Part shown: in pieces, positions 17,256-26,494 of the stretch
Position numbering within the stretch: the stretch's first letter is position 1
Layout: each line of letters starts with the position of its first letter
DNA from: an uncultured Clostridia bacterium
GTDB taxonomy: Bacteria; Bacillota; Clostridia; TANB77; CAG-508
Assembly: GCA_947385375.1 (NCBI GenBank)
Contig: CANDKR010000010.1
Coordinates: 1-58,601 of the forward strand
Direction of reading: 5' to 3'
Length of the DNA: 58,601 nucleotides
Made by a program: the position numbers and the translations under genes
The notes under the pieces: generated by a model
Databases searched by the model: none
Told to the model about the DNA's origin: nothing
Seen by the model: the letters and a program-made list of their open reading frames with translations, nothing else

Positions 17256-18243
17256 TTGAAAAATATAGCAATTATTGGTAGTGGAAGTTGGGGAGCAGCT
17301 TTAGGAATATATCTTGCAACACATGGACATAGTGTTAAGATGTGGTCTTTTGATGAAGATGAGAAAAACTTAATAAATAATAAAAGAAAATGTGTATTTT
17401 TGCCAAAAGCAAGAATTCCTGAAGGAGTAGTATGTTCTTCTAGTTTCGAAGAAGTTTTAGATGGAGCTGATATTATATTGCATGTTACACCATCAAAATT
17501 TGTAAGAAGTACAATAAAACAATATAAAGAATTTGTAAAACCAAATCAAATATTACTTATGTGTTCAAAAGGTTTTGAGGCTGAAACAGAATATACTTTA
17601 GATCAGGTTATGGAAGAAGAGTTACCTGAAATTAAAACAGGAATTTTATCAGGTCCAAGCCATGCAGAAGAAGTTTCTATTGGTGTGCCTACTCTTTTAG
17701 TAGTAGCTTCAAAACATGAAGATGTAAGAGAAATAGTATCAGAAGAATTTAAAAGTAATACTTTAAGATTATACACTTCAGATGATGTAAAAGGTGTAGA
17801 ACTTGGTGGAGCTTTAAAAAATATTATAGCTTTTTGTGCAGGTATAGCAGTAGGCTTAGAATTAGGCGATAATACTTTTGCAGCACTTGCTACTAGAGGA
17901 CTTGTGGAAATAGATAGACTTCGGAACTGCAATGGGTGGACAAAGTAAGACTTTTTATGGCTTAACAGGACTTGGGGACTTGATAGTTACTTGTGGAAGT
18001 GTTCATAGTAGAAATAGAAAAGCTGGGGAATTAATCGGAAGAGGATATTCTATTGAAGAAACAAGAAAACAAGTTGGAATGACTATTGAGAGTGTTGATA
18101 ATATAGATGTAGCCTATAAGCTTGCTAAAAAATATAATATAGAAATGCCAATAGTTGAAACAGTTTATGAAGTACTATATGGTGGTCTTAGTCCAAAAGA
18201 CGCAGTAAATATGCTTATGACAAGAGAGCAAAAATCAGAATAA
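17256..18243 (+). CDS. gpsA: Glycerol-3-phosphate dehydrogenase, +1 shift at CGG
   Basis: NAD(P)-dependent glycerol-3-phosphate dehydrogenase, which supplies PlsY. The N-terminal GSGSWGAALG nucleotide motif, KGGALKNI-like ELGGALKNIIAF and C-terminal TVYEVLYG motifs are present. The frame breaks at CGG 17922-17924: the conserved RLGTAMGG needs CTT-(C)-GGA-ACT, so the C must be skipped. Unshifted reading stops at 17948. Restored, the protein has 328 residues, the family norm. The start is TTG 17256, 9 nt after AGGAGG. The same lesion recurs in twelve other genes, so I annotate one frameshifted CDS rather than a pseudogene. Confidence 0.88.
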
Positions 18244-18258
18244 AAGGAGGGATTCTAA

Positions 18259-18810
18259 ATGGATTTTTTTAATAAATTAGGTAAGAAAACAACAGAAGCT
18301 TATCAAACAGCCAAAGAAAAAACTTCAAAGCTTTCAGAAGAATTGAAATTAAGAGGGAAGATTTCAGATAGTAAAGAAAAAATAGACAATGAATATAAAG
18401 AAATTGGCAAGATGGTATATGAAAAAATGAAATCTGGAGAAGATGCTTCTAAAGAAGAGATTACTCCTAGATGCGAAGAAATTGAAAGATTAAAAGAGAA
18501 TATTGAAAAAGCAGAAGTAGAGTTATTAGCTTTGAAAAATATCAAAAAATGTAGTGATTGTGGTGAAGAATTAGATTTAAAGGCGGACTTCTGTTCAAGA
18601 TGTGGTGCAAAACAACCTAAAAATGAAGAACTTATAGTTACAGTTACGACAGAACCTCCACCAGAGGCTAAGGAAGCTGAGCCTGAGAAAGTTGAAACAG
18701 TATCAGAAGTAATTGAACTTTCAAGTTCAGAAGAAAATAGTAGCGAAGAAAGTGAAGAGCATCACGAAGAAAACAATACAGAAAATAGTGAAGAACCAAA
18801 AAATGAATAA
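18259..18810 (+). CDS. Coiled-coil zinc-ribbon protein
   Basis: A 183-residue protein. A charged helical N-terminal region (residues 1-95, likely coiled coil) is followed by a zinc ribbon with paired CxxC motifs (CSDCGEELDL ... CSRCGAK) near residues 97-116, and an acidic Glu/Ser-rich tail. Such proteins are common in Clostridia; function unknown. It follows gpsA by 15 nt with an AAAGGAGG site and ends at a terminator. Confidence 0.8.
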   Translation: MDFFNKLGKKTTEAYQTAKEKTSKLSEELKLRGKISDSKEKIDNEYKEIGKMVYEKMKSGEDASKEEITPRCEEIERLKENIEKAEVELLALKNIKKCSDCGEELDLKADFCSRCGAKQPKNEELIVTVTTEPPPEAKEAEPEKVETVSEVIELSSSEENSSEESEEHHEENNTENSEEPKNE

Positions 18811-18815
18811 AAATT

Positions 18816-18845
18816 AAAAGTAGCTTACGGAAAGCTACTTTTTTT
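18816..18845 (+). terminator. Rho-independent terminator
   Basis: AAAAGTAGCTT / AAGCTACTTTT hairpin followed by T residues, after the zinc-ribbon gene. Confidence 0.9.
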
Positions 18846-18857
18846 ATGTTTAAAAAC

Positions 18858-18886
18858 TTGTAATTTTTGACGTTTCATTATATAAT
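18858..18886 (+). promoter_or_regulatory. Promoter of gatC operon
   Basis: TTGTAA (18858-18863), 17-bp spacer, TATAAT (18881-18886). Confidence 0.7.
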
Positions 18887-18915
18887 ATTAGAATATTATG
18901 AGAGGAGAGATGAAA

Positions 18916-19203
18916 ATGGCAATAAGCAAAGAAGAAGTAATTCATATCGCAAAACTTGCTAGTTTGAATTTGACTGAAGAAGAAATCGAAAGATATTCAA
19001 ACGATATGACAGAAATTTTAGAGTTTGCAAATGAGATAAACTCTGTAAATACCGATAATGTAGGTGAGACAATAGCAGCTAATGAGAAATACAATGTGTT
19101 TAGAAAAGATGAGATTAAACAAAACGTAGATAAAGAAGCTTTACTACAAAACGCACCAAGTAAGGATGATGGTATGTTTAGAATACCAAAAGTAATAAAT
19201 TAG
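18916..19203 (+). CDS. gatC: Asp/Glu-tRNA amidotransferase subunit C
   Basis: A 95-residue GatC, small stabilising subunit of the GatCAB amidotransferase that converts Asp-tRNA(Asn) or Glu-tRNA(Gln) to the amides. It begins ISKEEVIHIAKLASLNLTEEE, as in the family, and ends DDGMFRIPKVI. I chose ATG 18916 because AGGAGAG lies 6 nt upstream; ATG 18910 is too close and ATG 18898 precedes the site. gatA and gatB follow after a nucleotidase gene. Confidence 0.93.
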   Translation: MAISKEEVIHIAKLASLNLTEEEIERYSNDMTEILEFANEINSVNTDNVGETIAANEKYNVFRKDEIKQNVDKEALLQNAPSKDDGMFRIPKVIN

Positions 19204-19211
19204 GAGTTAAT

Positions 19212-19820
19212 ATGGTAATAGGTTTAGATATTGACGATACAATAACAGATACATTAGCTGTAATGATGGCTTATGCTCAAAAATTCACAATTGAAGATTT
19301 AGGAAGAGAAATAGAGATAAAAGAAATAGCTAATAATAGATTAGACATAGATTATGTACAAGATATACATGAGTGGAGTAGAGAAGAAGAGTTAAAATTT
19401 TTTAGAAGATATTATAGAAGAATGATAGAACAAACTACACCATTTTTCTTTGCAAAAGAGATTATAAGTAAATTAAGAGCAGAAGGGCATAAAATTATAT
19501 TAATTACTGCTAGATGGGACGAAGTTGTTGAGGATGGTATAGCACCAGCAAGAGAAGTAACAGAAGCTTGGCTTGAAAAGCACGGGATAGAGTATGACAA
19601 GCTAATTGTAAATGCTGGGAATAAAGGCGAAATAGCTAAAGAAAATAATGTAGATGTTTTTGTTGATGATAGTTTGAAAAATTGCATAAGTGTGGCAAGT
19701 AAAGGTATAAAGGCTTTTATAATGGATAATAGATGTAATGCAAATAGTAATGCAGACGGTATTACTAGAGTGTTTTCTTGGCCTCATTTAGAGCATGAAA
19801 TAAGAAAGGAGATAAAATAA
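19212..19820 (+). CDS. HAD-family 5'-nucleotidase-like protein
   Basis: A 202-residue HAD phosphatase with the motif [10 protein letters not shown] at residue 6, a Thr motif (LITAR) near residue 98 and FVDDSLKNC as the terminal Asp motif. It resembles the 5'(3')-deoxyribonucleotidase / YqfW group. Its presence between gatC and gatA is unusual; the one-base overlap with gatA suggests co-translation. Its substrate is not known. Confidence 0.85.
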   Translation: MVIGLDIDDTITDTLAVMMAYAQKFTIEDLGREIEIKEIANNRLDIDYVQDIHEWSREEELKFFRRYYRRMIEQTTPFFFAKEIISKLRAEGHKIILITARWDEVVEDGIAPAREVTEAWLEKHGIEYDKLIVNAGNKGEIAKENNVDVFVDDSLKNCISVASKGIKAFIMDNRCNANSNADGITRVFSWPHLEHEIRKEIK

Positions 19821-21295
19821 TGGAACTTTATGAATTTACAGCCCACGAGTTAATGGACAAGCTTGCAAGTGGCGAAGTAACTTCAGAAGAAGTTACAAAA
19901 AGTTATTTTGATAGAATAAAAGAAAAAGATGGTATTGTAAAAGCGTATGTTTCAACTTTAGAAGAAAGCGCATTAGAAAAAGCAAGAAAGGTTGATGAGG
20001 ATAGAAAAGCAGGAAAGCCAGTTAGTAAATATGCAGGTATTCCAATTGGTATAAAAGATAATATGTGTATTACAGGCACAAGAACAACTTGTAGTTCAAA
20101 AATGCTTGAGAATTTTGTTGCACCATATAATGCAACAGTTATAGAAAACTTAAATAAAGAGGATATGGTATATTTAGGGAAACTTAATTTAGATGAATTT
20201 GCGATGGGAAGTTCAACAGAAAATTCAGCTTTTTTCCCAACTAAAAATCCTTGGGATTTAGATAGAGTACCAGGTGGATCTTCAGGTGGTTCAGCCGCAG
20301 CAGTAGCAGCAGATTTAGCACCTTGGACTTTAGGAAGTGATACTGGTGGTTCTATTAGACAACCAGCTTCACTTTGCGGTGTTGTAGGTTTTAAACCAAC
20401 TTATGGTTTAGTTTCAAGATATGGTTTAGTTGCGTTTGCTTCTTCACTAGACCAAATTGGTCCTTTAACAAAAGATGTTACAGACTCTGCATTACTTTTA
20501 AATTTACTTGTAGGACATGATGAAAAAGATTCTACATCAATGGATTTTGAGAAAAAAGATTACACAAAAGCCTTAGTAAATGATGTTAAAGGTATGAAAA
20601 TAGGTCTTCCAAAAGAATATCTTAGAGAAGGCGTGAATGAAGAAGTAAGAGAAGCTGTACTTGCAGTAGCTAAAAAATATGAAGAGCTAGGTGCAACTAT
20701 TGAAGAATGTTCTTTTGATGTAGGAAAATATGCTACTTCTGTTTATTATGTTATTGCAGATGCAGAGGCTAGTTCAAATTTAGGCAGATTTGATGGAATT
20801 CGCTATGGTTATAGAAGTGAGAAGTTTGAAAACTTGAAAGATATTTATAGAAATTCTAGAAGTGAAGGCTTTGGACCAGAGGTAAAAAGAAGAATAATGG
20901 TAGGTACTTATGTACTTTCTTCTGGATATTATGACGCATATTATAAAAAGGCTCAAAAGGTTAGAACCGTAATAAATAAAGCTTATAATGAATTGTTTGA
21001 AAAATATGATTTATTATTAACACCAGTATCACCAACTACAGCATTTAAGTTTGGTGAAAAATCAGAAAATCCAATTGAGATGTATTTAGCAGATATTTGT
21101 ACTGTTCCAGTAAATATTGGTGGACTTCCAGGTATAAGTGTTCCTTGTTCATTAGATAGCAAAGGTTTACCTATTAGCTTCCAATTAATTGGTAAAGCTT
21201 TTGATGAAGAAACTATCTTAAAAGCAGCTTATACTTATGAACAGAATACAAACTTTAGAGAAAATAAACCAACATTTAAAGGAGGTAATAACTAA
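19820..21295 (+). CDS. gatA: Asp/Glu-tRNA amidotransferase subunit A
   Basis: A 491-residue amidase-signature enzyme that releases ammonia from glutamine for tRNA-dependent amidation. The catalytic Lys is in GIPIGIKDN, and the Ser-cisSer-Lys triad and Gly-Ser-rich signature lie in [11 protein letters not shown] and [13 protein letters not shown]. Length is normal. The stop codon overlaps gatB's start. All CGG trinucleotides are split between codons. Confidence 0.96.
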   Translation: MELYEFTAHELMDKLASGEVTSEEVTKSYFDRIKEKDGIVKAYVSTLEESALEKARKVDEDRKAGKPVSKYAGIPIGIKDNMCITGTRTTCSSKMLENFVAPYNATVIENLNKEDMVYLGKLNLDEFAMGSSTENSAFFPTKNPWDLDRVPGGSSGGSAAAVAADLAPWTLGSDTGGSIRQPASLCGVVGFKPTYGLVSRYGLVAFASSLDQIGPLTKDVTDSALLLNLLVGHDEKDSTSMDFEKKDYTKALVNDVKGMKIGLPKEYLREGVNEEVREAVLAVAKKYEELGATIEECSFDVGKYATSVYYVIADAEASSNLGRFDGIRYGYRSEKFENLKDIYRNSRSEGFGPEVKRRIMVGTYVLSSGYYDAYYKKAQKVRTVINKAYNELFEKYDLLLTPVSPTTAFKFGEKSENPIEMYLADICTVPVNIGGLPGISVPCSLDSKGLPISFQLIGKAFDEETILKAAYTYEQNTNFRENKPTFKGGNN

Positions 21296-22734
21296 TGGCT
21301 AGAGAAGATTATGAAATAGTTATGGGACTTGAAGTTCACTGCGAACTTTCAACAAAAACAAAAATCTTTTGTTCTTGTCCTACTGAATTTGGTGGCGAGC
21401 CAAATACTCATTGTTGCCCAATTTGTATGGCTATGCCTGGAACATTACCAGTTTTAAATGAGAAGGTTGTAGAATATGCTGTAAAAGCAGGCTTAGCAAC
21501 AAACTGTCAAATTGCTAGAAAGAGTAAAAACGATAGAAAAAATTATTTTTATCCAGATTTACCAAAAGCATATCAAATTTCACAATTTGATTTACCACTT
21601 TGCTATGAAGGATATGTTGATGTTGAGACTCCAGAGGGTGAAAAGAGAATTGGAATTACACGTATCCATATTGAAGAAGATGCTGGAAAATTAAATCATG
21701 ATGAATATGGCAGAGGAAGTTTTGTTGACTTAAACAGAGCGGGCGTTCCACTAATTGAGGTGGTTTCTGAACCTGATTTAAGAACAAAAGAAGAGGTAGA
21801 AGCTTACCTTAGAAAATTAAAATCTATTTTTGAATATATTGAAGTGTCAGATTGTAAAATGCAAGAAGGTTCTTTAAGAGCTGATGTTAACGTTTCTGTA
21901 AGAAAGAAAGGTGCTACTGAGTTTGGTACAAGAACAGAAATGAAAAATATGAATTCATTTAGAAGTATTGTAAGAGCTATTGAATATGAAGCAAATAGAC
22001 AAATAGATGTAATTGAAAATGGTGGAGTTATTACACAGGAAACCCTAAGATGGGACGATGTATCAGGAAAGACTTTCTCAATGAGAGATAAAGAAGATGC
22101 ACAAGATTATAGATATTTCCCAGACCCAGACTTAGTTGAAATTAGATTATCAGAGGAATATATCGAAAATATCAAGAAAAGCTTACCAGAATTACCTGAA
22201 AGTAGAAAGAAAAGATATTTAGAAGATATGGGCTTAACTGAAAAAGCAGCAAATTTTGTTACTGGTTCAAAATATTATTCAAATATGTTTGAAGAAGCAA
22301 GCAGCGTTTGCGGAAATGCAAAATCAGTTAGTAACTGGATAATGTCAGACATTGCTAGAATTTTAAATGAAAGAGAAGAAGAGCCAGATGAACTTAAATT
22401 CTCTGGTAAAGAGCTTGGAGAACTTGTTACTTTAATTGATAAGGGAACAATAAGTTCAGCAATTGCTAAAAAGGTTCTAGAAGAAATGTTTAAAAATCCA
22501 GAAATGCCAAGTAAGATAATTGAGGCAAAAGGTTGGATACAAATTTCTGACGAAGGTGCTATTAAAGAAGTAGTAGCAAAAGTATTAGAAGCAAATCCAC
22601 AATCTATTGCAGATTATAAAGCAGGAAAGGATAAGGCACTAGGTTTCTTAGTAGGACAAGCTATGAAAGAAACAAAAGGTAAAGCAAATCCTCAAATGCT
22701 AAATAAATTATTCTTAGAAGAATTGAATAAATAA
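21295..22734 (+). CDS. gatB: Asp/Glu-tRNA amidotransferase subunit B
   Basis: A 479-residue GatB that phosphorylates the misacylated tRNA carboxylate and transfers ammonia. It starts EIVMGLEVHCELSTKTK with the zinc ligands CSC/CCPIC following, and contains NRAGVPLIEVVSEPD, EMKNMNSF and the C-terminal YqeY-like tail domain. Normal length. A terminator follows immediately. Confidence 0.96.
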   Translation: MAREDYEIVMGLEVHCELSTKTKIFCSCPTEFGGEPNTHCCPICMAMPGTLPVLNEKVVEYAVKAGLATNCQIARKSKNDRKNYFYPDLPKAYQISQFDLPLCYEGYVDVETPEGEKRIGITRIHIEEDAGKLNHDEYGRGSFVDLNRAGVPLIEVVSEPDLRTKEEVEAYLRKLKSIFEYIEVSDCKMQEGSLRADVNVSVRKKGATEFGTRTEMKNMNSFRSIVRAIEYEANRQIDVIENGGVITQETLRWDDVSGKTFSMRDKEDAQDYRYFPDPDLVEIRLSEEYIENIKKSLPELPESRKKRYLEDMGLTEKAANFVTGSKYYSNMFEEASSVCGNAKSVSNWIMSDIARILNEREEEPDELKFSGKELGELVTLIDKGTISSAIAKKVLEEMFKNPEMPSKIIEAKGWIQISDEGAIKEVVAKVLEANPQSIADYKAGKDKALGFLVGQAMKETKGKANPQMLNKLFLEELNK

Positions 22735-22740
22735 ATATTA

Positions 22741-22775
22741 AACCGTAGATTTTTAAGTCTACGGTTGTTTTTTTG
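22741..22775 (+). terminator. Terminator of gat operon
   Basis: AACCGTAGA / TCTACGGTT stem with 8-nt loop, then G and a run of T. Confidence 0.9.
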
Positions 22776-22788
22776 TATTGTTTTTTTA

Positions 22789-23031
22789 TTATCCATTATA
22801 ACGATTTATTATAAGAGAGGACATTACACTAGTTACTCCAATGAAAAGACCAGTGCGAAAAATTATTATTGAGGCTTCATATAGCCTAAAAGAAATAAAA
22901 TTTTCTAAAAAAATATGTAAAAGTAATATGCCAAATAGGCAGATAGCAAAAGAAAATGCTAAAGTTTTATCTAACAGATTTAAAATTTTCTTGTCTTTGA
23001 TTATAAAAAAATTAATTATATCATCCTTCAT
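22789..23031 (-). CDS. Small membrane protein
   Basis: An 80-residue protein with two hydrophobic segments (about residues 24-42 and 54-72). It is preceded by GGAGG 7 nt before its ATG, and codon use is native. No family recognised. It lies alone between gatB and rpsT. Confidence 0.65.
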   Translation of the reverse strand: MKDDIINFFIIKDKKILNLLDKTLAFSFAICLFGILLLHIFLENFISFRLYEASIIIFRTGLFIGVTSVMSSLIINRYNG

Positions 23032-23104
23032 AAGAGAACCTCCAAATAATATCCATAAATATAGATTAACACATTAGAGATTAAGTTTCAAAGGAAATTT
23101 TTGT

Positions 23105-23135
23105 AAAAAAATAAATCTCACTTCGGGGTGAGATT
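23105..23135 (-). terminator. Terminator of rpsT
   Basis: AATCTCAC / GTGAGATT stem; on minus the stem runs into ATTTATTTTTTT. Confidence 0.85.
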
Positions 23136-23151
23136 ATTTTTATATTAAATT

Positions 23152-23415
23152 CTATTTTACAGTATTTAATTTTTTAGCTAAGCTTGATTTTTTTCTTGAT
23201 GCTGTGTTTGCTTTGATTACACCTTTTGTGCAAGCTTGGTCAACTTTTTTAACTGCTTCTTTGAAAGTAGCTTCAGCTTTTTTCTTGTCTCCCTCTTCAA
23301 CAGCTGCTTCAAATGTTTTAACTGCTGTTTTGTATGCAGATTTTACCATATTATTTTGTAATGTTTTTTTCTCAATTACGCTAACTCTTTTTATTGCTGA
23401 TTTAATATTTGGCAT
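23152..23415 (-). CDS. rpsT: 30S ribosomal protein S20
   Basis: An 87-residue basic protein beginning PNIKSAIKRV and ending in a Lys-rich helix, the S20 pattern. I set the start at ATG 23415, 7 nt after GGGAGGTG; an open frame up to 23460 has no initiation site. It binds 16S rRNA early in 30S assembly. It is a single-gene unit with its own promoter and terminator and no CGG codon. Confidence 0.95.
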   Translation of the reverse strand: MPNIKSAIKRVSVIEKKTLQNNMVKSAYKTAVKTFEAAVEEGDKKKAEATFKEAVKKVDQACTKGVIKANTASRKKSSLAKKLNTVK

Positions 23416-23458
23416 CTCTTTGCACCTCCCTTTAGTATAAAGTAAATTTACTTCAACC

Positions 23459-23488
23459 ATTATAACATGTTATTGTCGAAAAAATCAA
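23459..23488 (-). promoter_or_regulatory. Promoter of rpsT
   Basis: On minus: TTGATT (23488-23483), 18-bp spacer, TATAAT (23464-23459). Confidence 0.65.
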
Positions 23489-23623
23489 GTGGTTTTGGTA
23501 AAAAAGTTTAATTAATTAATAAAATATGGAAAATTCACAGAAAATTCACAAAAGTTGTTTATAATGACTATTGTATAAATGAAACTTCTATGATATATTG
23601 AGAAAAAACGGGAGGTACGGAAA

Positions 23624-24070
23624 ATGATAGCAATAGCTTGTGACCATGGTGGATATGAATTAAAGGAAGAAATTAAAAAATATTTAGATGAAAAGGAAAT
23701 TAAATATAAAGATTTTGGTTGTAATTCAACTGATAGAACAGACTATCCACTTTATGCAGAACCAGCTGTTAAAGCAGTTCAAAGTAAAGAATGCGATAAA
23801 GCAATTTTAATTTGTGGGACAGGATTCGGAATGAGTATTGTTGCAAACAAATTCAAAGGTATTAGATGTGCATCTTGCTGGAATGAAGAAGTTGCTAAAC
23901 TTTTAAAAGCACATAATAATGCAAATGTAATTGCTTTGCCAGGTAGATTTATAAATGTATCTCAAGCAGTAACTATCTTACGTGCTTGGCTTGGAACAGA
24001 ATTTATGGCAGGAAGACATACAGACAGATTAGAAATGATTAAAGAAATTGAAAATGAAAATATGAAATAG
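23624..24070 (+). CDS. rpiB: Ribose-5-phosphate isomerase B
   Basis: A 148-residue RpiB/LacAB family isomerase interconverting ribose 5-phosphate and ribulose 5-phosphate. It begins IAIACDHGGYELKE, contains the catalytic-loop Cys in ILICGTGFGMSI and the ARxxNDAN-like segment AHNNANVIALPGR. AGGT(A)CGG-type purine-rich site precedes ATG 23624. It links with the split transketolase at 51.4 kb in the pentose phosphate pathway. Confidence 0.94.
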   Translation: MIAIACDHGGYELKEEIKKYLDEKEIKYKDFGCNSTDRTDYPLYAEPAVKAVQSKECDKAILICGTGFGMSIVANKFKGIRCASCWNEEVAKLLKAHNNANVIALPGRFINVSQAVTILRAWLGTEFMAGRHTDRLEMIKEIENENMK

Positions 24071-24085
24071 AGAGGTCATTAACCT

Positions 24086-25244
24086 ATGTGGGGAGATATA
24101 GCAATAGCTTTTACGATAGCTTTTGTAACAGCATTTATGGCTACACCATATACAATTAGATTTGCAAAAAAAGTAGGTGCAGTCGATACGCCACAAGACC
24201 CTAGAAGAATCAACCATATTACAATGCCAAGACTTCGGAGGTTTAGCTGTAATTTTGGGATTTTTCGTATCAGTTATATATTTACTTATTGTAATGACTA
24301 TTGAAAACAATATAGATGTTTTTCAAGATAATTTGCATGTAAAACTTATGGGGTTTGTTATTGGTGCAATTATAATAGGAATTACTTGTTTTTATGATGA
24401 TGTAAAAGGGGCAAAAGCTTTAACTAAACTTGCAGCACAAACGATAGCGGGAATAATAGTGGTAAAAATGGGAATAAGGATAGATTATTTTGAGTTACCA
24501 TTCATTAATATTCCAGAAAGTAATGTATTATTTTATGATATATTTTCAGTATTGTGGATAGTAGGTATCACCAATGCAATGAATTTAATAGATGGCTTAG
24601 ATGGCTTGTCAACAGGTATATCAATCATTTCAAGTATATCATTACTTATGATTTTTGCTCTTAATGATTCGCCACTAATTTCTATATTGCTTATAACATC
24701 ACTTTGTGGATCTCTTGTTGGTTTCTTACCATATAATTTTAATCCAGCAAAGACTTTTATAGGTGATACAGGTTCGAACTTTTTAGGATATTCCTTATCT
24801 GTGATTTCTATTATGGGTGTAGCTAAAACCTATACTGCCATAGTAATTGTAGCACCACTTATTGTACTTGCTTTACCAGTATTTGATACACTACTTGCAG
24901 TAGTTAGAAGAATTATCAAAGGCAAGAACTTAAAGGCTATAATAGAGCCAGATGCAGGGCATTTACATCATAAAATGCTACAAAAAGGTTTCACACAAAG
25001 ACAAGCTGTACTTATTATGTATGCAATTAGTGCAGTATTTGGAATGTTTGCGGTTATTCTTCTAGATAGTGGAATTTGGAAAGCTTTATCTTTTGCTATA
25101 ATGATTGTTTTGATTATAGCCCTAGGTTATAAAGAGTTTTTTAAAGTGAAATTATTGTCTTCGGATGAGCATGAAGAACAAAATGTAGAACATGAAGAAG
25201 TGAATAATGTAGAGGATATAGAAAAATATAGAAAAAGAAGCTAG
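24086..25244 (+). CDS. Undecaprenyl-P GlcNAc-1-P transferase, +1 shift at CGG
   Basis: A TagO/WecA-type membrane enzyme that loads the first sugar phosphate on undecaprenyl phosphate for wall polymers. Ten or so membrane segments, the DDVKGAKAL motif, NLIDGLDGLSTG and the GDTGSNFLGY motif are all present; the C-terminal HLHHKML is typical. The frame breaks at CGG 24236-24238: the family motif MPRLGGLAV requires CTT-(C)-GGA-GGT. Unshifted reading stops at 24304. Restored length is 385 residues. A terminator overlaps the stop codon. Confidence 0.88.
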
Positions 25245-25259
25245 TAAGCTTCTTTTTTT
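25232..25259 (+). terminator. Rho-independent terminator
   Basis: AAAAAGAAGCT / AGCTTCTTTTT stem overlapping the TAG stop of the preceding gene, then T residues. Confidence 0.88.
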
Positions 25260-25342
25260 GTGCATAAAAAATATAGAGAAACTCATCTTCCAAAACATGC
25301 TTGAATTAGCGCAAAATTAAGAATTCCTTAAGAAGTTGAAAT

Positions 25343-25371
25343 TTGACATTTACTGTGAAAAATGGTATAAT
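25343..25371 (+). promoter_or_regulatory. Consensus promoter of tsaC/sua5 gene
   Basis: TTGACA (25343-25348), 17-bp spacer, TATAAT (25366-25371): a perfect sigma-A match. Confidence 0.85.
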
Positions 25372-25392
25372 ATAATTCACGAGGAAATTTTT

Positions 25393-26438
25393 ATGTATTA
25401 TAATTGGGAAGAAAAAACCAGTACAGAAGAATTGAAAGTTGTATGTAATTTAATAAAGAATGGAGAGCTTGTTATTTTTCCAACAGAGACTGTGTATGGA
25501 ATAGGCGCAAACGCTTTTGATGCAGAGGCAGTTGGAAAAATATTTATTGCGAAGGGTAGACCCTCAGATAATCCGTTGATAGTTCACGTAGGCAAGAAAG
25601 CAGATATTGAAGAGATTGCTACTGATATCACAAAAGTTGAAGAGAAACTTATTGAAAGGTTTATGCCAGGACCATTTACTCTTATTCTTAAGAAAAAGCC
25701 AGGAGTGTTACCAGATATTGTTACTGCGGGATTAGATACAGTTGCAGTAAGAATTCCTAAAAATCTTATAGCACAGGCAATAATTACATTTTCTGGTGTT
25801 CCAATTGCAGCACCAAGTGCAAATATCTCAGGTCGTCCAAGTGGGACAAACATTGAAGATATTAAACAAGAACTTGAAACTAAAGTTTCCGCGGTAATTG
25901 ATGGAGGAAATACAGAAGTTGGGCTTGAATCTACGGTGGTCAAAGTTGTAGATGAAGTACCAGTTATTCTACGCCCACGGAAAAATTACTCCAGAAGAAA
26001 TTCGAGATGAAATAGGAGCTGTTAGAATTGACAAAAATGTCTTTTCAAAAGTTAGTGATGGCGAGTTAGTTGCAAGCCCACGGTATGAAACACAGACATT
26101 ATGCTCCAAAAACAAAATGTCAACTAATTTACTCAAAAGATGATCAAGATTTAATATTTGAAATGAACAAAAGAATAAAAAAATACAGAGGAGATGTTGT
26201 TGTAATAGGCTTTACAGAACATAAGAGAGACATTGTAGTATCAGAATCAAGATTTATTGATGTTGGAAGTAAAGATAATCTTGAAGGATTTGCAAAAAAC
26301 ATTTATAGCATACTAAGGAGAGCAGACCATATTAAAGCTCAAATTATTTTGATTGAGGGTGTGGAAATATCTGGTCTTGGAGTTGCGATAATGAATAGGC
26401 TTTTAAGAACTTGCGAATATGATTATACCGAGATTTAA
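25393..26438 (+). CDS. Threonylcarbamoyl-AMP synthase, two +1 shifts at CGG
   Basis: A Sua5/YwlC-type enzyme making threonylcarbamoyl-AMP for tRNA t6A37. The N-terminal YrdC domain has FPTETVYGIGANAF, KGRPSDNPLIVHV and SANISGRPSGT; a C-terminal Sua5 domain follows. Two frame breaks: CGG 25978-25980 in ILRPGKITPEEI (CCA-(C)-GGA) and CGG 26081-26083 in ASPGMKHRHYAPKT (CCA-(C)-GGT). Both need the same C skipped. Restored length is 347 residues, normal for the family. Start ATG 25393 follows GAGG. Its own product modifies tRNAs reading ANN codons, not CGG. Confidence 0.88.
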
Positions 26439-26471
26439 TGTTAGTTTAAACTTTAAGTATTAAACTAACAT
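26438..26471 (+). other. Hairpin between tsaC and glycosyltransferase
   Basis: ATGTTAGTTTAA (26438-26449) and TTAAACTAACAT (26460-26471) form a perfect 12-bp stem with a 10-nt loop. It overlaps the last base of the TAA stop, lacks a T run, and sits just before the next gene's AGGAGG. It could be an operator, an RNA-processing hairpin or a weak terminator. Confidence 0.6.
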
Positions 26472-26494
26472 AGTAGGAGGAATTTTAATAATAT

